From: VAZQ01 sp963771845
Lineage (GTDB): Bacteria > Pseudomonadota > Alphaproteobacteria > Rhizobiales > Xanthobacteraceae
Assembly: GCA_963771845.1 (NCBI GenBank)
Contig: CAVYVC010000021.1
Location: 124,001 to 188,000 of the forward strand
Direction: 5' to 3'
Length of the DNA stretch: 64,000 nt
Positions 1 through 7,302 of this stretch are shown here, piece after piece; position 1 is the stretch's first letter; each line of letters opens with the position of its first letter. Position numbers and translations under genes: made by a program. The notes below the pieces were generated by a model. It made no database searches. It saw only the letters and a list, made by a program, of their open reading frames with translations, and had not been told where the DNA came from.

Positions 1-186
1 CTTGCCCCAGCGCGCGGGCAACCGATCGGCCAACAGCCGGGCACCGATATCGACCCCCGCCCCGGGACCGAAGGGCACGATGAATTTGACAGGCCGCTGC
101 GGCCAAGCCTGCGCTCGAGCCTCAACCGGGCAAACTGCCCATAGGCCGAACAGTGCACTGAGCAGGGTGAGCGCAAGCCGTCTCAT
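1..186 (-). CDS. Bug-family tricarboxylate receptor, N-terminal part
   Basis: The reverse strand reads 62 codons from an ATG at 186 and runs off the window edge, so only the N-terminus is present. It starts with MRRLALTLLSALFGLW, a lipophilic export signal ending near an AxA site (ARAQA), followed by WPQRPVKFIVPFGPGAGVD. That WPxRPVxxIVPFxxGGxxD opening is the hallmark of Bug (TctC-like) periplasmic solute-binding proteins of tripartite tricarboxylate transport. The substrate cannot be told from this part. It is divergent from the gentisate dioxygenase at 271, with about 84 bases between the starts, so the two may share a control region and the ligand may be an aromatic or carboxylic acid (inference). 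A second Bug gene lies at 29789-30772. Confidence 0.85.
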   Translation of the reverse strand, partial: MRRLALTLLSALFGLWAVCPVEARAQAWPQRPVKFIVPFGPGAGVDIGARLLADRLPARWGK

Positions 187-270
187 GATTCTCCCCATCA
201 CAGCGTCGAACCGTGCCGCACCTTGCGACTTGGATTGGGCGGAGGCAACATACCGTACCTGGAGGACACG

Positions 271-1371
271 ATGCGCGAGAACGTGGTTGGACGAGCGAAC
301 GTCGAGGATACCCCCGAGCTCGCAGCCTATTACAAGGATCTGGAGCGATTCGATACGGCTGCATTATGGACCGTCGCTAACAAGATCGAACCGTGGGAGC
401 CGCGGGCAGAGTCGATCCCCGTGCTGTGGCGTTACAAGGACCTGCGCAGCCATGTGCTGCGCTCGGTCGAGCTGGTGAGCCCGGAAAAGGCGGGCCGCCG
501 CGTGATCTATCTGAATAATCCCGGCCGGCGCGATGTCGCGGCAGCAGTCGGATGGCTCTATTCCGGTTTGCAGGTCATGCATCCGGGCGAGGTTGCCTCG
601 GCCCACTCCCATTCGGCCTCCGCGTTGCGCTTCATCATGGAAGGCGAGGGCGCCTACACCATCGTTGATGGCCACAAGATGAGCTTGCAGGCCAACGATT
701 TCGTGCTCACCCCAAACGGCACATGGCATGAGCACGGTGTCGAGCAGGACGGAACGCCGTGCATCTGGCAGGACGGGCTCGATATTCCACTCGTCAACGC
801 GCTCGATGCAAATTTCTTCGCCGTGCATCCCGATCTCAATCAAAAGGTCGGCTATGCCATCGACGATACAAGCAAGACATGGGGCAGTCCGGGGCTGCGG
901 CCGGCCAATGATGGCTGGTCGAAGGGCTATTCGCCATTGTTCAGATACGAGTGGAAGCCCACCTACGAAGCGGTTATGCAGTACGCCAATGCGACGGACG
1001 GCTCACCCTATGACGGCGTCATGATGAAATATGTGAACCCCGTCACGGGCGGCCATGTCATGCAAACCATTGGCGCGAGCATGCAGATGCTGCGGCTCGG
1101 GGAGAAGACGCAGGCGCATCGCCATACCGGCAGCTTCATCTATCAGGTGGCGAAGGGGCGGGGCTATTCTATCGTCGGCGGCAAGCGCTTCGACTGGGAG
1201 GAGCGCGACATTTTCTGCGTTCCATCCTGGGCATGGCACGAGCACGGCAATGCATCCTCGTCCGACGATGCGTGCCTGTTCTCGTTCAACGATCTCCCCG
1301 TGATTGAGTCACTCGGCCTTTATCGCGAGGAAGCCTACGGCGACAACGCCGGGCACCAGCAAGCGGTGTAG
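271..1371 (+). CDS. Gentisate 1,2-dioxygenase-like bicupin
   Basis: A 366-residue two-cupin protein. The first cupin carries AHSHSASALRFIMEG and a following TWHEHG; the second carries AHRHTGSFIYQV and AWHEHGN. The H-x-H plus later H pattern supplies the Fe(II) ligands, and the SALRFIMEGEGAYT segment is typical of gentisate 1,2-dioxygenase, which cleaves gentisate to maleylpyruvate in the cytoplasm. I chose the ATG at 271 because GGAGG lies 6 bases upstream; an in-frame TTG at 223 has no such support. Length fits the family (about 340-370). The next gene is a TIM-barrel amidohydrolase and the divergent gene is a Bug receptor, which suits an aromatic-acid degradation locus. 1-hydroxy-2-naphthoate or salicylate dioxygenase activity is possible, since these share the fold. 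Confidence 0.85.
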   Translation: MRENVVGRANVEDTPELAAYYKDLERFDTAALWTVANKIEPWEPRAESIPVLWRYKDLRSHVLRSVELVSPEKAGRRVIYLNNPGRRDVAAAVGWLYSGLQVMHPGEVASAHSHSASALRFIMEGEGAYTIVDGHKMSLQANDFVLTPNGTWHEHGVEQDGTPCIWQDGLDIPLVNALDANFFAVHPDLNQKVGYAIDDTSKTWGSPGLRPANDGWSKGYSPLFRYEWKPTYEAVMQYANATDGSPYDGVMMKYVNPVTGGHVMQTIGASMQMLRLGEKTQAHRHTGSFIYQVAKGRGYSIVGGKRFDWEERDIFCVPSWAWHEHGNASSSDDACLFSFNDLPVIESLGLYREEAYGDNAGHQQAV

Positions 1372-1372
1372 G

Positions 1373-1452
1373 CTGGGTCGAGCGCTTTGCGAGACCCAGC
1401 GCGCACCGTCCTGTCGAACGTTGGGTCGCGTGAAGAGCTCGACCCCACCTAT
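1373..1452 (+). repeat. Palindromic intergenic repeat, family A, copy 1
   Basis: About 80 bases bounded by an imperfect inverted repeat: CTGGGTCGAG at 1373-1382 and CTCGACCCCA at 1438-1447, with an inner GAGACCCA. A second copy lies at 28446-28530 and shares the segment TGGGTCKCGTGAAGARCTCG (K and R mark the differing bases). This copy begins directly after the dioxygenase stop codon and runs into the amidohydrolase reading frame, so it supplies that gene's only available start codon. Confidence 0.75.
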
Positions 1453-2331
1453 AGCTGGTCCGTTCCCAACTCCGCCGGCAGTGAGGCCGCAAGGCTCAAG
1501 GCGCCGGCGAATGCGTGCGATTGCCACATGCACATTTACGACGTGGAACGTTTTCCGCCGCTGCGGCCGGGATCGCGCATGCAGACGAATGCCGCCGCGC
1601 CGCAGTACCAAATGCTCCAGCGGCGGATCGGTACCAGTCGCACGGTCGTTGTGACGCCGGCGGTTTATGCCACCGACAACCGGGTTACGCTCGATGCGAT
1701 CTCTGCGCTCGGGTCGAGCGCCCGCGGCGTGGCGGTCGTCCATCCCGAGGTAACGCTGACGGAGCTGCGCAGCCTGGCGGACGGAGGGATTCGCGGCATC
1801 CGTTTCACTCAGTTCGATCCGGCAACCGCAGTGACCACAATCGACATGATCGAGCCGCTTGCGAAGCGCGTGAATGAGCTCGGCTGGCACGTGCAAATTC
1901 ACATGCGCGGCGATCAAATCGCAGCGGCTGCCGAGCTGTGGGAGCGCGTCGCCGCACCCATGGTCTTCGATCATTTCGGACGTCTGCCGCAGCCAGCCGG
2001 CGCCGGCCACGCGGCTTTCGCAATCATCCGGCGTCTCATTGAGAAGGGCCGCGCCTGGGTGAAGATGTCGGGAGCCTACCTCGACAGCCAGATCGGCCCG
2101 CCCGCCTATGCCGATGTGACGAAAGTGGCGCAAGCCTACGTGAAGCTTGCGCCCGAGCGTCTGGTGTGGGGAAGCGACTGGCCGCACCCGACCGAAGGCG
2201 CCGCTCACAAGCCCGACGACGCCGTGCTCTTCGATCTTCTCGCCGAATGGGTTCCTGACGAAGCCATCCGCCGCCGCATCCTGGTCGACAATCCGGCAAC
2301 ACTCTATGGGTTTGACGCGGAAGATCGATAA
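1387..2331 (+). CDS. Amidohydrolase (TIM-barrel, LigI-like)
   Basis: A 314-residue amidohydrolase_2 family protein. It shows DCHMHIYD (the N-terminal H-x-H metal or substrate site, about residues 46-53), VFDHFGRLP mid-protein and WGSDWPHP near the end, which together match the 2-pyrone-4,6-dicarboxylate lactonase group. Such enzymes hydrolyse lactones or carboxylic intermediates of aromatic catabolism; the substrate here is unknown. It follows the gentisate dioxygenase after 15 bases and in the same frame. The only in-frame start of ATG, GTG or TTG type before the H-x-H motif is the TTG at 1387, inside the palindromic repeat at 1373-1452, so the first 22 or so residues are repeat-encoded. The true start may have been lost or displaced when the repeat arrived. 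Confidence 0.8.
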   Translation: MRDPARTVLSNVGSREELDPTYSWSVPNSAGSEAARLKAPANACDCHMHIYDVERFPPLRPGSRMQTNAAAPQYQMLQRRIGTSRTVVVTPAVYATDNRVTLDAISALGSSARGVAVVHPEVTLTELRSLADGGIRGIRFTQFDPATAVTTIDMIEPLAKRVNELGWHVQIHMRGDQIAAAAELWERVAAPMVFDHFGRLPQPAGAGHAAFAIIRRLIEKGRAWVKMSGAYLDSQIGPPAYADVTKVAQAYVKLAPERLVWGSDWPHPTEGAAHKPDDAVLFDLLAEWVPDEAIRRRILVDNPATLYGFDAEDR

Positions 2332-2336
2332 ATCTC

Positions 2337-2462
2337 TCGGTCGTCATGCCCCGCTTCATGCTGGGCCCCCAGTAATCCGCGCACGAACATTAAGGCGTGA
2401 TCCTGGAAACTCCCTGTCCGGTGATTACTGGGTCGCCTGCCTGCGCGGGCGATGACAGCCGT
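2337..2462 (+). repeat. Palindromic intergenic repeat, family B
   Basis: An extended inverted repeat fills the gap between the amidohydrolase and the peptidase. CCCAGTAATC at 2368-2377 pairs with GATTACTGGG at 2423-2432, and the outer ends carry GTCATGCCCCGC and GCGGGCGATGAC. The same arrangement (GTCAT...CCCGC outside, CCCAGTAA/TTACTGGG-like arms inside) recurs at 20784-20898. RNA from either strand could fold into a long hairpin. Confidence 0.7.
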
Positions 2463-2485
2463 AGGGGGTATGCTATCAAGCCATC

Positions 2486-3514
2486 ATGCCGCGTAAAAAA
2501 TTCGCCTGGGCCTCGCTGCCCGACGAGGAGCTGCTGAAACTTCGCCTCAAGGACCTGCACGTCAAGGTCGAAGGGACGTGGCTCGAGGACTGCCTCAACA
2601 CTCTCCACGACGAGCTCGCGGAGTGCGGCATCCGTGTGCGCCCACACGCCTGGATCTCGAGCGAGTGGTTCTGCGCGGAGAATACGCCCGGCATCGCCAT
2701 CCCGTTCTATCTCGCGCACCCACGCCTGATGCAGCTGGAGAAGAAGAAAATCATCGACGTCGAAGGCGACACCTGGTCGGAATGCATGCGCATTTTGCGC
2801 CACGAGGCCGGTCACGTGGTCCAGCACTCCTATCAGCTGCAGCGTCGGCGGCGCTGGCAGCAGCTGTTCGGGCCTTCGTCGCTGCGCTATCCCCGCTATT
2901 ACCGGCCCAATCCGGCGAGCCGCCAATTCGTGCAGCATCTGCGCCTATGGTACGCCCAGAGCCATCCCGACGAGGATTTCGCCGAGACCTTCGCCGTATG
3001 GCTGCGTCCGCGCTCGAACTGGCGCACGCGCTATGCCGGCTGGCCTGCCCTGGAGAAGCTTGAATATGTCGACGAGCTGATGGCGGAAATCGCGGGGCAG
3101 CGGCCGCTGCCGAGCCGCCGCGAACGCGTCGATCCGCTCAGCGAGCTCACCATCACGCTTGGCGAGCACTATCGCAAGAAGCAGGCGCTCTACGCCGTCG
3201 ACACGCTGAAGACCTATGATCGCGACCTCTTGCGCCTGTTCTCTGCCGATCCGCGGCACTCCCGCTCGCAGGCCGCTTCAGCTTTCATCAGGCATCACCG
3301 CGCCCACGTCCGGCAGATTGTTGCGCGTTGGACCGGCGAATATCAGCTCACGCTCGATTCCCTGCTCGACGACATGATCGTGCGCTGCCGCGAGCTCGAC
3401 CTGCGCGCCGTCGGCTCGCGCCGCAGGCTGCTCATGGAATTCACCGTTCTTTTAACCGCGAAGACGGTGCATTCGCTGTTCGGCCCCTTGCGGCGCAAAT
3501 GGATTGCGCTGTGA
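2486..3514 (+). CDS. Putative zinc-binding metallopeptidase (Peptidase_Mx-like)
   Basis: A 342-residue protein with a clear HEAGH zincin motif at about residues 106-110 (RILRHEAGHVVQHSYQL) and a downstream acidic segment HPDEDFAETFAVWL, whose glutamate is a plausible third zinc ligand. This layout resembles the uncharacterised putative zinc-binding metallopeptidase family (DUF2248/Peptidase_Mx), though the N-terminal zinc ribbon of some members is absent. No signal peptide or membrane segment is seen, so it is probably cytoplasmic. Its stop overlaps the start of the ATP-grasp gene (GTGA at 3511-3514), so the two are probably translationally coupled and functionally linked. The substrate is unknown. 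Confidence 0.7.
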   Translation: MPRKKFAWASLPDEELLKLRLKDLHVKVEGTWLEDCLNTLHDELAECGIRVRPHAWISSEWFCAENTPGIAIPFYLAHPRLMQLEKKKIIDVEGDTWSECMRILRHEAGHVVQHSYQLQRRRRWQQLFGPSSLRYPRYYRPNPASRQFVQHLRLWYAQSHPDEDFAETFAVWLRPRSNWRTRYAGWPALEKLEYVDELMAEIAGQRPLPSRRERVDPLSELTITLGEHYRKKQALYAVDTLKTYDRDLLRLFSADPRHSRSQAASAFIRHHRAHVRQIVARWTGEYQLTLDSLLDDMIVRCRELDLRAVGSRRRLLMEFTVLLTAKTVHSLFGPLRRKWIAL

Positions 3515-4548
3515 AACCGCTGCGCGTCCTCGTCCTGGTGCACCCGGACCTGATCCCGCCTGAATCGGCCAAGGGCTTCAGCGAGCAGGAGATCAATACC
3601 TGGAAGACCGAATATGACGTGGTCAGCACGCTGCGCAAGGCGGGACACGAAGTGCGCCCGCTTGGGGTACGCGACGAGCTCAAGCCCATCCGCGATGAGA
3701 TCGAGGGCTGGAAACCGGACGTGGTGTTCAGCCTGCTCGAGGAGTTTCGCGGCGAAGTCATCTACGACCAGAACGTCGCGAGCTACCTCGAGCTCTCGCG
3801 CGTTCCCTATACCGGCTGCAATCCGCGCGGCTTGATGCTCGCGCGCGGCAAGGATTTATCGAAAACGCTGGTGCACTATCACCGCATTGCGGTGCCGGCA
3901 TTCGCGGTATTTCCCATGTACCGCAAGTTTCGCCGGCCGGCGCGCCTGGCGTTTCCGCTGATTGTGAAGAGCCTGAGCGAGGATGCCTCCCTGGGCATCG
4001 CGCAAGCTTCCGTCGTCGACAGCGATGAGAAGCTCGCCGAGCGCGTTACCTTCATCCACGAGCGCATCGGCACGCCCGCAATCGCCGAGCAATATGTCGA
4101 GGGGCGCGAGCTTTATGTGGGCGTGTTCGGCAATGACCGATTGCGGGCGCTGCCGGTCTGGGAGCTGCAGTTCGGGAACTTGCCCTCCGGCGCTTGGCCC
4201 ATCGCGACCGAGAAGGTCAAGCACGATCCCGATTATCAGGAACGCCGCGGCATTGTGCACGCGCCGGCCAAGGATATGCCGCCGGAGCTATCGACGCGCA
4301 TCCAGCGCCTCGCCAAGCGCATCTATCGCACGCTCGGGCTCGACGGCTATGCGCGCATCGATTTCCGTCTCGCGCCCGACGGCACACCTTATTTCCTCGA
4401 AGCCAACCCCAACCCGGAGATTGCAGAGAGCCAGGAATTTGCAGCCGCGGCGCTGCATGACGGCATGGCGTATCCCGATCTCCTCCAGCGCATCCTCGCG
4501 CTCGGGATCAGACGGGCCGGCGAGAAGCTGGTGCCGGAGGCTCAGTAG
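3511..4548 (+). CDS. ATP-grasp ligase related to D-alanine-D-alanine ligase
   Basis: A 345-residue protein of the ATP-grasp superfamily. The N-terminus KPLRVLVLVHPDLIPP forms the first alpha/beta unit; PLIVKSLSEDASLGIA is the ATP-binding lysine and glycine-rich segment; the end DFRLAPDGTPYFLEANPNPEI is the Mg-binding D-x-R...E-x-N-P-x-P signature of D-Ala-D-Ala ligases. It should form an amide or peptide bond with acyl-phosphate chemistry. I chose the GTG at 3511 because it gives a GTGA overlap with the upstream peptidase; the ATG at 3499 is an alternative. Pairing with a peptidase rather than with mur genes suggests a role outside main peptidoglycan synthesis (inference). Confidence 0.8.
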   Translation: MKPLRVLVLVHPDLIPPESAKGFSEQEINTWKTEYDVVSTLRKAGHEVRPLGVRDELKPIRDEIEGWKPDVVFSLLEEFRGEVIYDQNVASYLELSRVPYTGCNPRGLMLARGKDLSKTLVHYHRIAVPAFAVFPMYRKFRRPARLAFPLIVKSLSEDASLGIAQASVVDSDEKLAERVTFIHERIGTPAIAEQYVEGRELYVGVFGNDRLRALPVWELQFGNLPSGAWPIATEKVKHDPDYQERRGIVHAPAKDMPPELSTRIQRLAKRIYRTLGLDGYARIDFRLAPDGTPYFLEANPNPEIAESQEFAAAALHDGMAYPDLLQRILALGIRRAGEKLVPEAQ

Positions 4549-4559
4549 TATCACGATCC

Positions 4560-5030
4560 CTACGCGGCCTGACCGCCGTGTTCTGGCATCGCCATGCCCT
4601 TTTTGGCCAATTCCTTCGCCTGCTTGTTCTTGCCAAGGTGCGTGAGGCCCATGCCACGCAGGACGTTGGGGGCTTTGCTGAATTGGATATTGTCATAGCC
4701 GACGATTTCAACTCGATTGCCCCAGGGGTCGCGAAAGTCAAGGAAGGGTCCATCAAGCGGGGTGACGCCTGCGGCTTTGAGCGCTTTGCGGGCTGTCTCC
4801 TTGTCGTCGACAACCAGGCCGAAATGGCGACCATCGTCCGCGGGCTGCTGACGGCCTTTCTGGAGCGCAATGAATTGATCGCCCAGATCGATGAAGGCCA
4901 TCGTGTCGCTCTTGCCGCGCAACTCAAACCTGAAAAGACGGCCGTAGAATGCCAGCGCCTCCTCGATGTCGCCAACCTCCAGCGCAATGTGATTGAGGCC
5001 TACGATGCGCGGTTTTTCGCTTTCAGCCAT
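4560..5030 (-). CDS. VOC/glyoxalase-fold protein
   Basis: A 156-residue single vicinal-oxygen-chelate module. The opening IVGLNHIALEVGDIEEALAFYGRLF has the conserved metal-ligand histidine (NHIAL) and the beta-alpha-beta start; DFRDPWGNRVEIVGYDNIQF is the typical D-P-W-G-N-R-x-E end with the C-terminal glutamate ligand. About 25 extra residues (lysine-rich, KNKQAKELAKKGMAMPEHGG) follow the fold. Substrate unknown: lyase, dioxygenase and antibiotic-binding relatives share this fold. It converges with the ATP-grasp gene (11 bases apart) and diverges from the exporter at 5124 with 93 bases between starts, so it may share a control region with the exporter. Confidence 0.8.
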   Translation of the reverse strand: MAESEKPRIVGLNHIALEVGDIEEALAFYGRLFRFELRGKSDTMAFIDLGDQFIALQKGRQQPADDGRHFGLVVDDKETARKALKAAGVTPLDGPFLDFRDPWGNRVEIVGYDNIQFSKAPNVLRGMGLTHLGKNKQAKELAKKGMAMPEHGGQAA

Positions 5031-5123
5031 GGGATTTCAACTCCTCTGCAACTACAGCATTGGTCTTCAAAGCCGAGGACAACGCGCCGGTGTGGCGATG
5101 AGTTGCACGTGATATGAGGGACC

Positions 5124-7083
5124 ATGGCGCCAGCCCAGCACACAACGTCCGTTGTCACGGTGCTGGGCGCACTCTTCCTCGCGCTCCTGCTCGCAGCGCT
5201 TGACCAGACCATCGTTTCCACGGCGCTGCCGACCATCGTCGGCGAGATCGGCGGTTTGACCCATTTGTCCTGGGTCGTCACGGCCTATCTCTTGACCAGC
5301 ACGGTCGCCGGTCCCTTCTGTGGAAAGCTCGGGGACATTTACGGCCGCAAAATCATCCTCCAGTCGGCAATCGTCATCTTCCTGGCCGGATCCGCCATGT
5401 GCGGACTGGCGCAGAACATGATCGAGCTCATTGCCTTTCGCGCTCTGCAGGGGATCGGCGGCGGAGGGCTGATCGTCACCATCATTGCCGTGATCGGAGA
5501 CGTTATTCCCCCGCGCGAACGCGGGCGATATCAGGGGCTGTTCGGAGCCGCATTCGGTCTCGCCACCATCCTCGGGCCGCTGCTGGGTGGGTTTTTTGTC
5601 GATCATCTGACCTGGCGCTGGATATTCTACATCAACCTGCCCACCGGGCTCCTCACCCTGTTCGTGATTGCGGTCGCTCTGCCCCCGCCCAGCACGCGCC
5701 GGCGGCACGAGATCGACTACCGCGGAGGAGCCCTGCTCACCATCGCACTCACTGCCACCATCGTGTCCACCAGCCTCGGCGGCGTAAGCTTTGCCTGGAC
5801 CTCGCCCGTGACGCTGAGCCTGATCGCGGTGAGCGTGATCAGCGCGGCACTCTTTGTTGCGGTCGAATGGCATGCCCGCGAGCCGCTCCTGCCGATGACC
5901 CTTTTTCGCAACCGCAACTTCGTGGTCGCGAGCAGCGTCGGCCTGATCGTCGGGTTTTCGCTGTTCGGAGCGGTGACCTTTCTGCCGATCTATCTGCAGG
6001 TCGCCAAGGGCGTGAGCCCCTCCGCGTCGGGTCTCATGCTGATGCCGATGATGTTTGGAATGCTGATCACCTCGATCCTGAGCGGCCGCATCATCAGCCG
6101 CTGGGGCCGTTACAAGGTGTTCCCGGTGACGGGGACCGCGATCATGATCTTCGGGCTCTTCATGCTGTCGCGACTCTCGCTCGATAGTCAGCAATGGCAA
6201 ACCGCCCTTGACGCGCTGTGGCTCGGGCTGGGCATGGGCATGGGCATGGTCATGCAGGTGCTTATCCTCGCCGTGCAAACCAGCATCGAATACAAATATC
6301 TCGGCGTGGCCACGTCGGGTACGATGCTGTTCCGGTCGGTCGGCGGTGCGCTCGGGGTTGCGTTGTTCGGCGCGATTTTCGCGGGCGGATTGCGCGCCAG
6401 GCTCGGCCCTGAAGGGCTCGATTTTCTCACGAACGCCGTTCCAGCGGCGGTCCGCGGTTTGCCGCCGGTGATGCAGCAGGAATATATCGATGCAGTCATG
6501 GCGGCGCTGCGGCCGGTGTTCGTGGCCGCGACGTGCATCGCGGCGCTCGGCTTTGTCCTCACGCTATTTCTGCAAGAGATCGAGCTGCGCGATACCGCTC
6601 CGGCCGAGGGACTGGCCGAGAGCTTTGCGATGCCGCGCGACGCGACCTCGCTGGAGGAGCTCGAGCGCATCATCACGGTTCTGATCGCGCGCGAGAACCG
6701 CTGGCGCATCTATGCCGACTTCGCCCAACAGGGCGGGATTGACCTTCCGCCGCCGGAGCTTTGGATGCTGGCACGCCTGGGCGAGCGCGAGCGGGTCACG
6801 CTCTCCTCGCTGAGCCGCGAGCTGAAAGTTTCAGAAATGGCACTGGCACAGCCGCTACATGCGTTGTGCGCGCGCGGCCTGGCGCAGGAGCGACCCGTCG
6901 AGCGAGTTCATCCTCACCGATACCGGCGCGGCGATGCGCGAGCGCATGCTCGCCGCGCGCCGCCGCAATCTGGCAGACCTGCTTGCCCGCTGGCAACCCC
7001 AGCAGCACCCCGACGTGCTCGCATTGATCGACCGCCTGGCGCGGGCGCTAAGCAGCGATCTGCCCGCCCCCCAGGCAACGTGA
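5124..7083 (+). CDS. DHA2-type multidrug exporter fused to MarR-like domain, frameshifted
   Basis: The N-terminal 490 or so residues are a 14-helix MFS drug:proton antiporter of the EmrB/QacA type: LDQTIVSTALPTIVGEIGG, motif A GKLGDIYGRKI and motif C ATILGPLLGG are all clear. The C-terminal 170 residues (ITVLIARENRWRIYADFA...LSSLSRELKVSEMALAQPL) resemble a MarR winged helix on the cytoplasmic side. At 6894-6896 (CCC where CC is expected) the frame slips: the sense continuation FILTDTGAAMRERMLAARR lies in another frame and stops at 7081-7083, whereas the uncorrected frame runs on to 7247 as nonsense. A one-base insertion fits the 1960-base span (653 codons plus one base). GAGGGA precedes the ATG at 5124. 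Role: drug or toxic-compound efflux, perhaps self-sensing. Confidence 0.8.
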
Positions 7084-7302
7084 GACAGGCAATCGGGGTC
7101 GAGCTGGGCAGGATGGCAAAGCCGCGCGCGGCGCCAAGCATGGAACGCTTGCTCGAACGGCAAGCTGTCCGGAAGCAAATATCTCCTTATGGAGGGGAAG
7201 TACTCGGCAATGTTGCGCTGCGGTTATGCGGCTTTGGGCCACGCTAATTTGCTGTACTGCACAATTCACCTGGCTGCTGTGCTAGGCTGAGGTCGTCCGC
7301 CC

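Noticed and set aside
5067..6278. Long minus-strand open frame of 403 codons across the exporter gene
   Set aside because: It is the antisense of strongly conserved membrane helices and consists of Arg/His/Asp-rich low-complexity text.
7084..7247. Extended C-terminus of the exporter as given by the uncorrected frame
   Set aside because: Arg/Pro-rich text without similarity; the sense continuation of the winged helix ends at 7083 in another frame.
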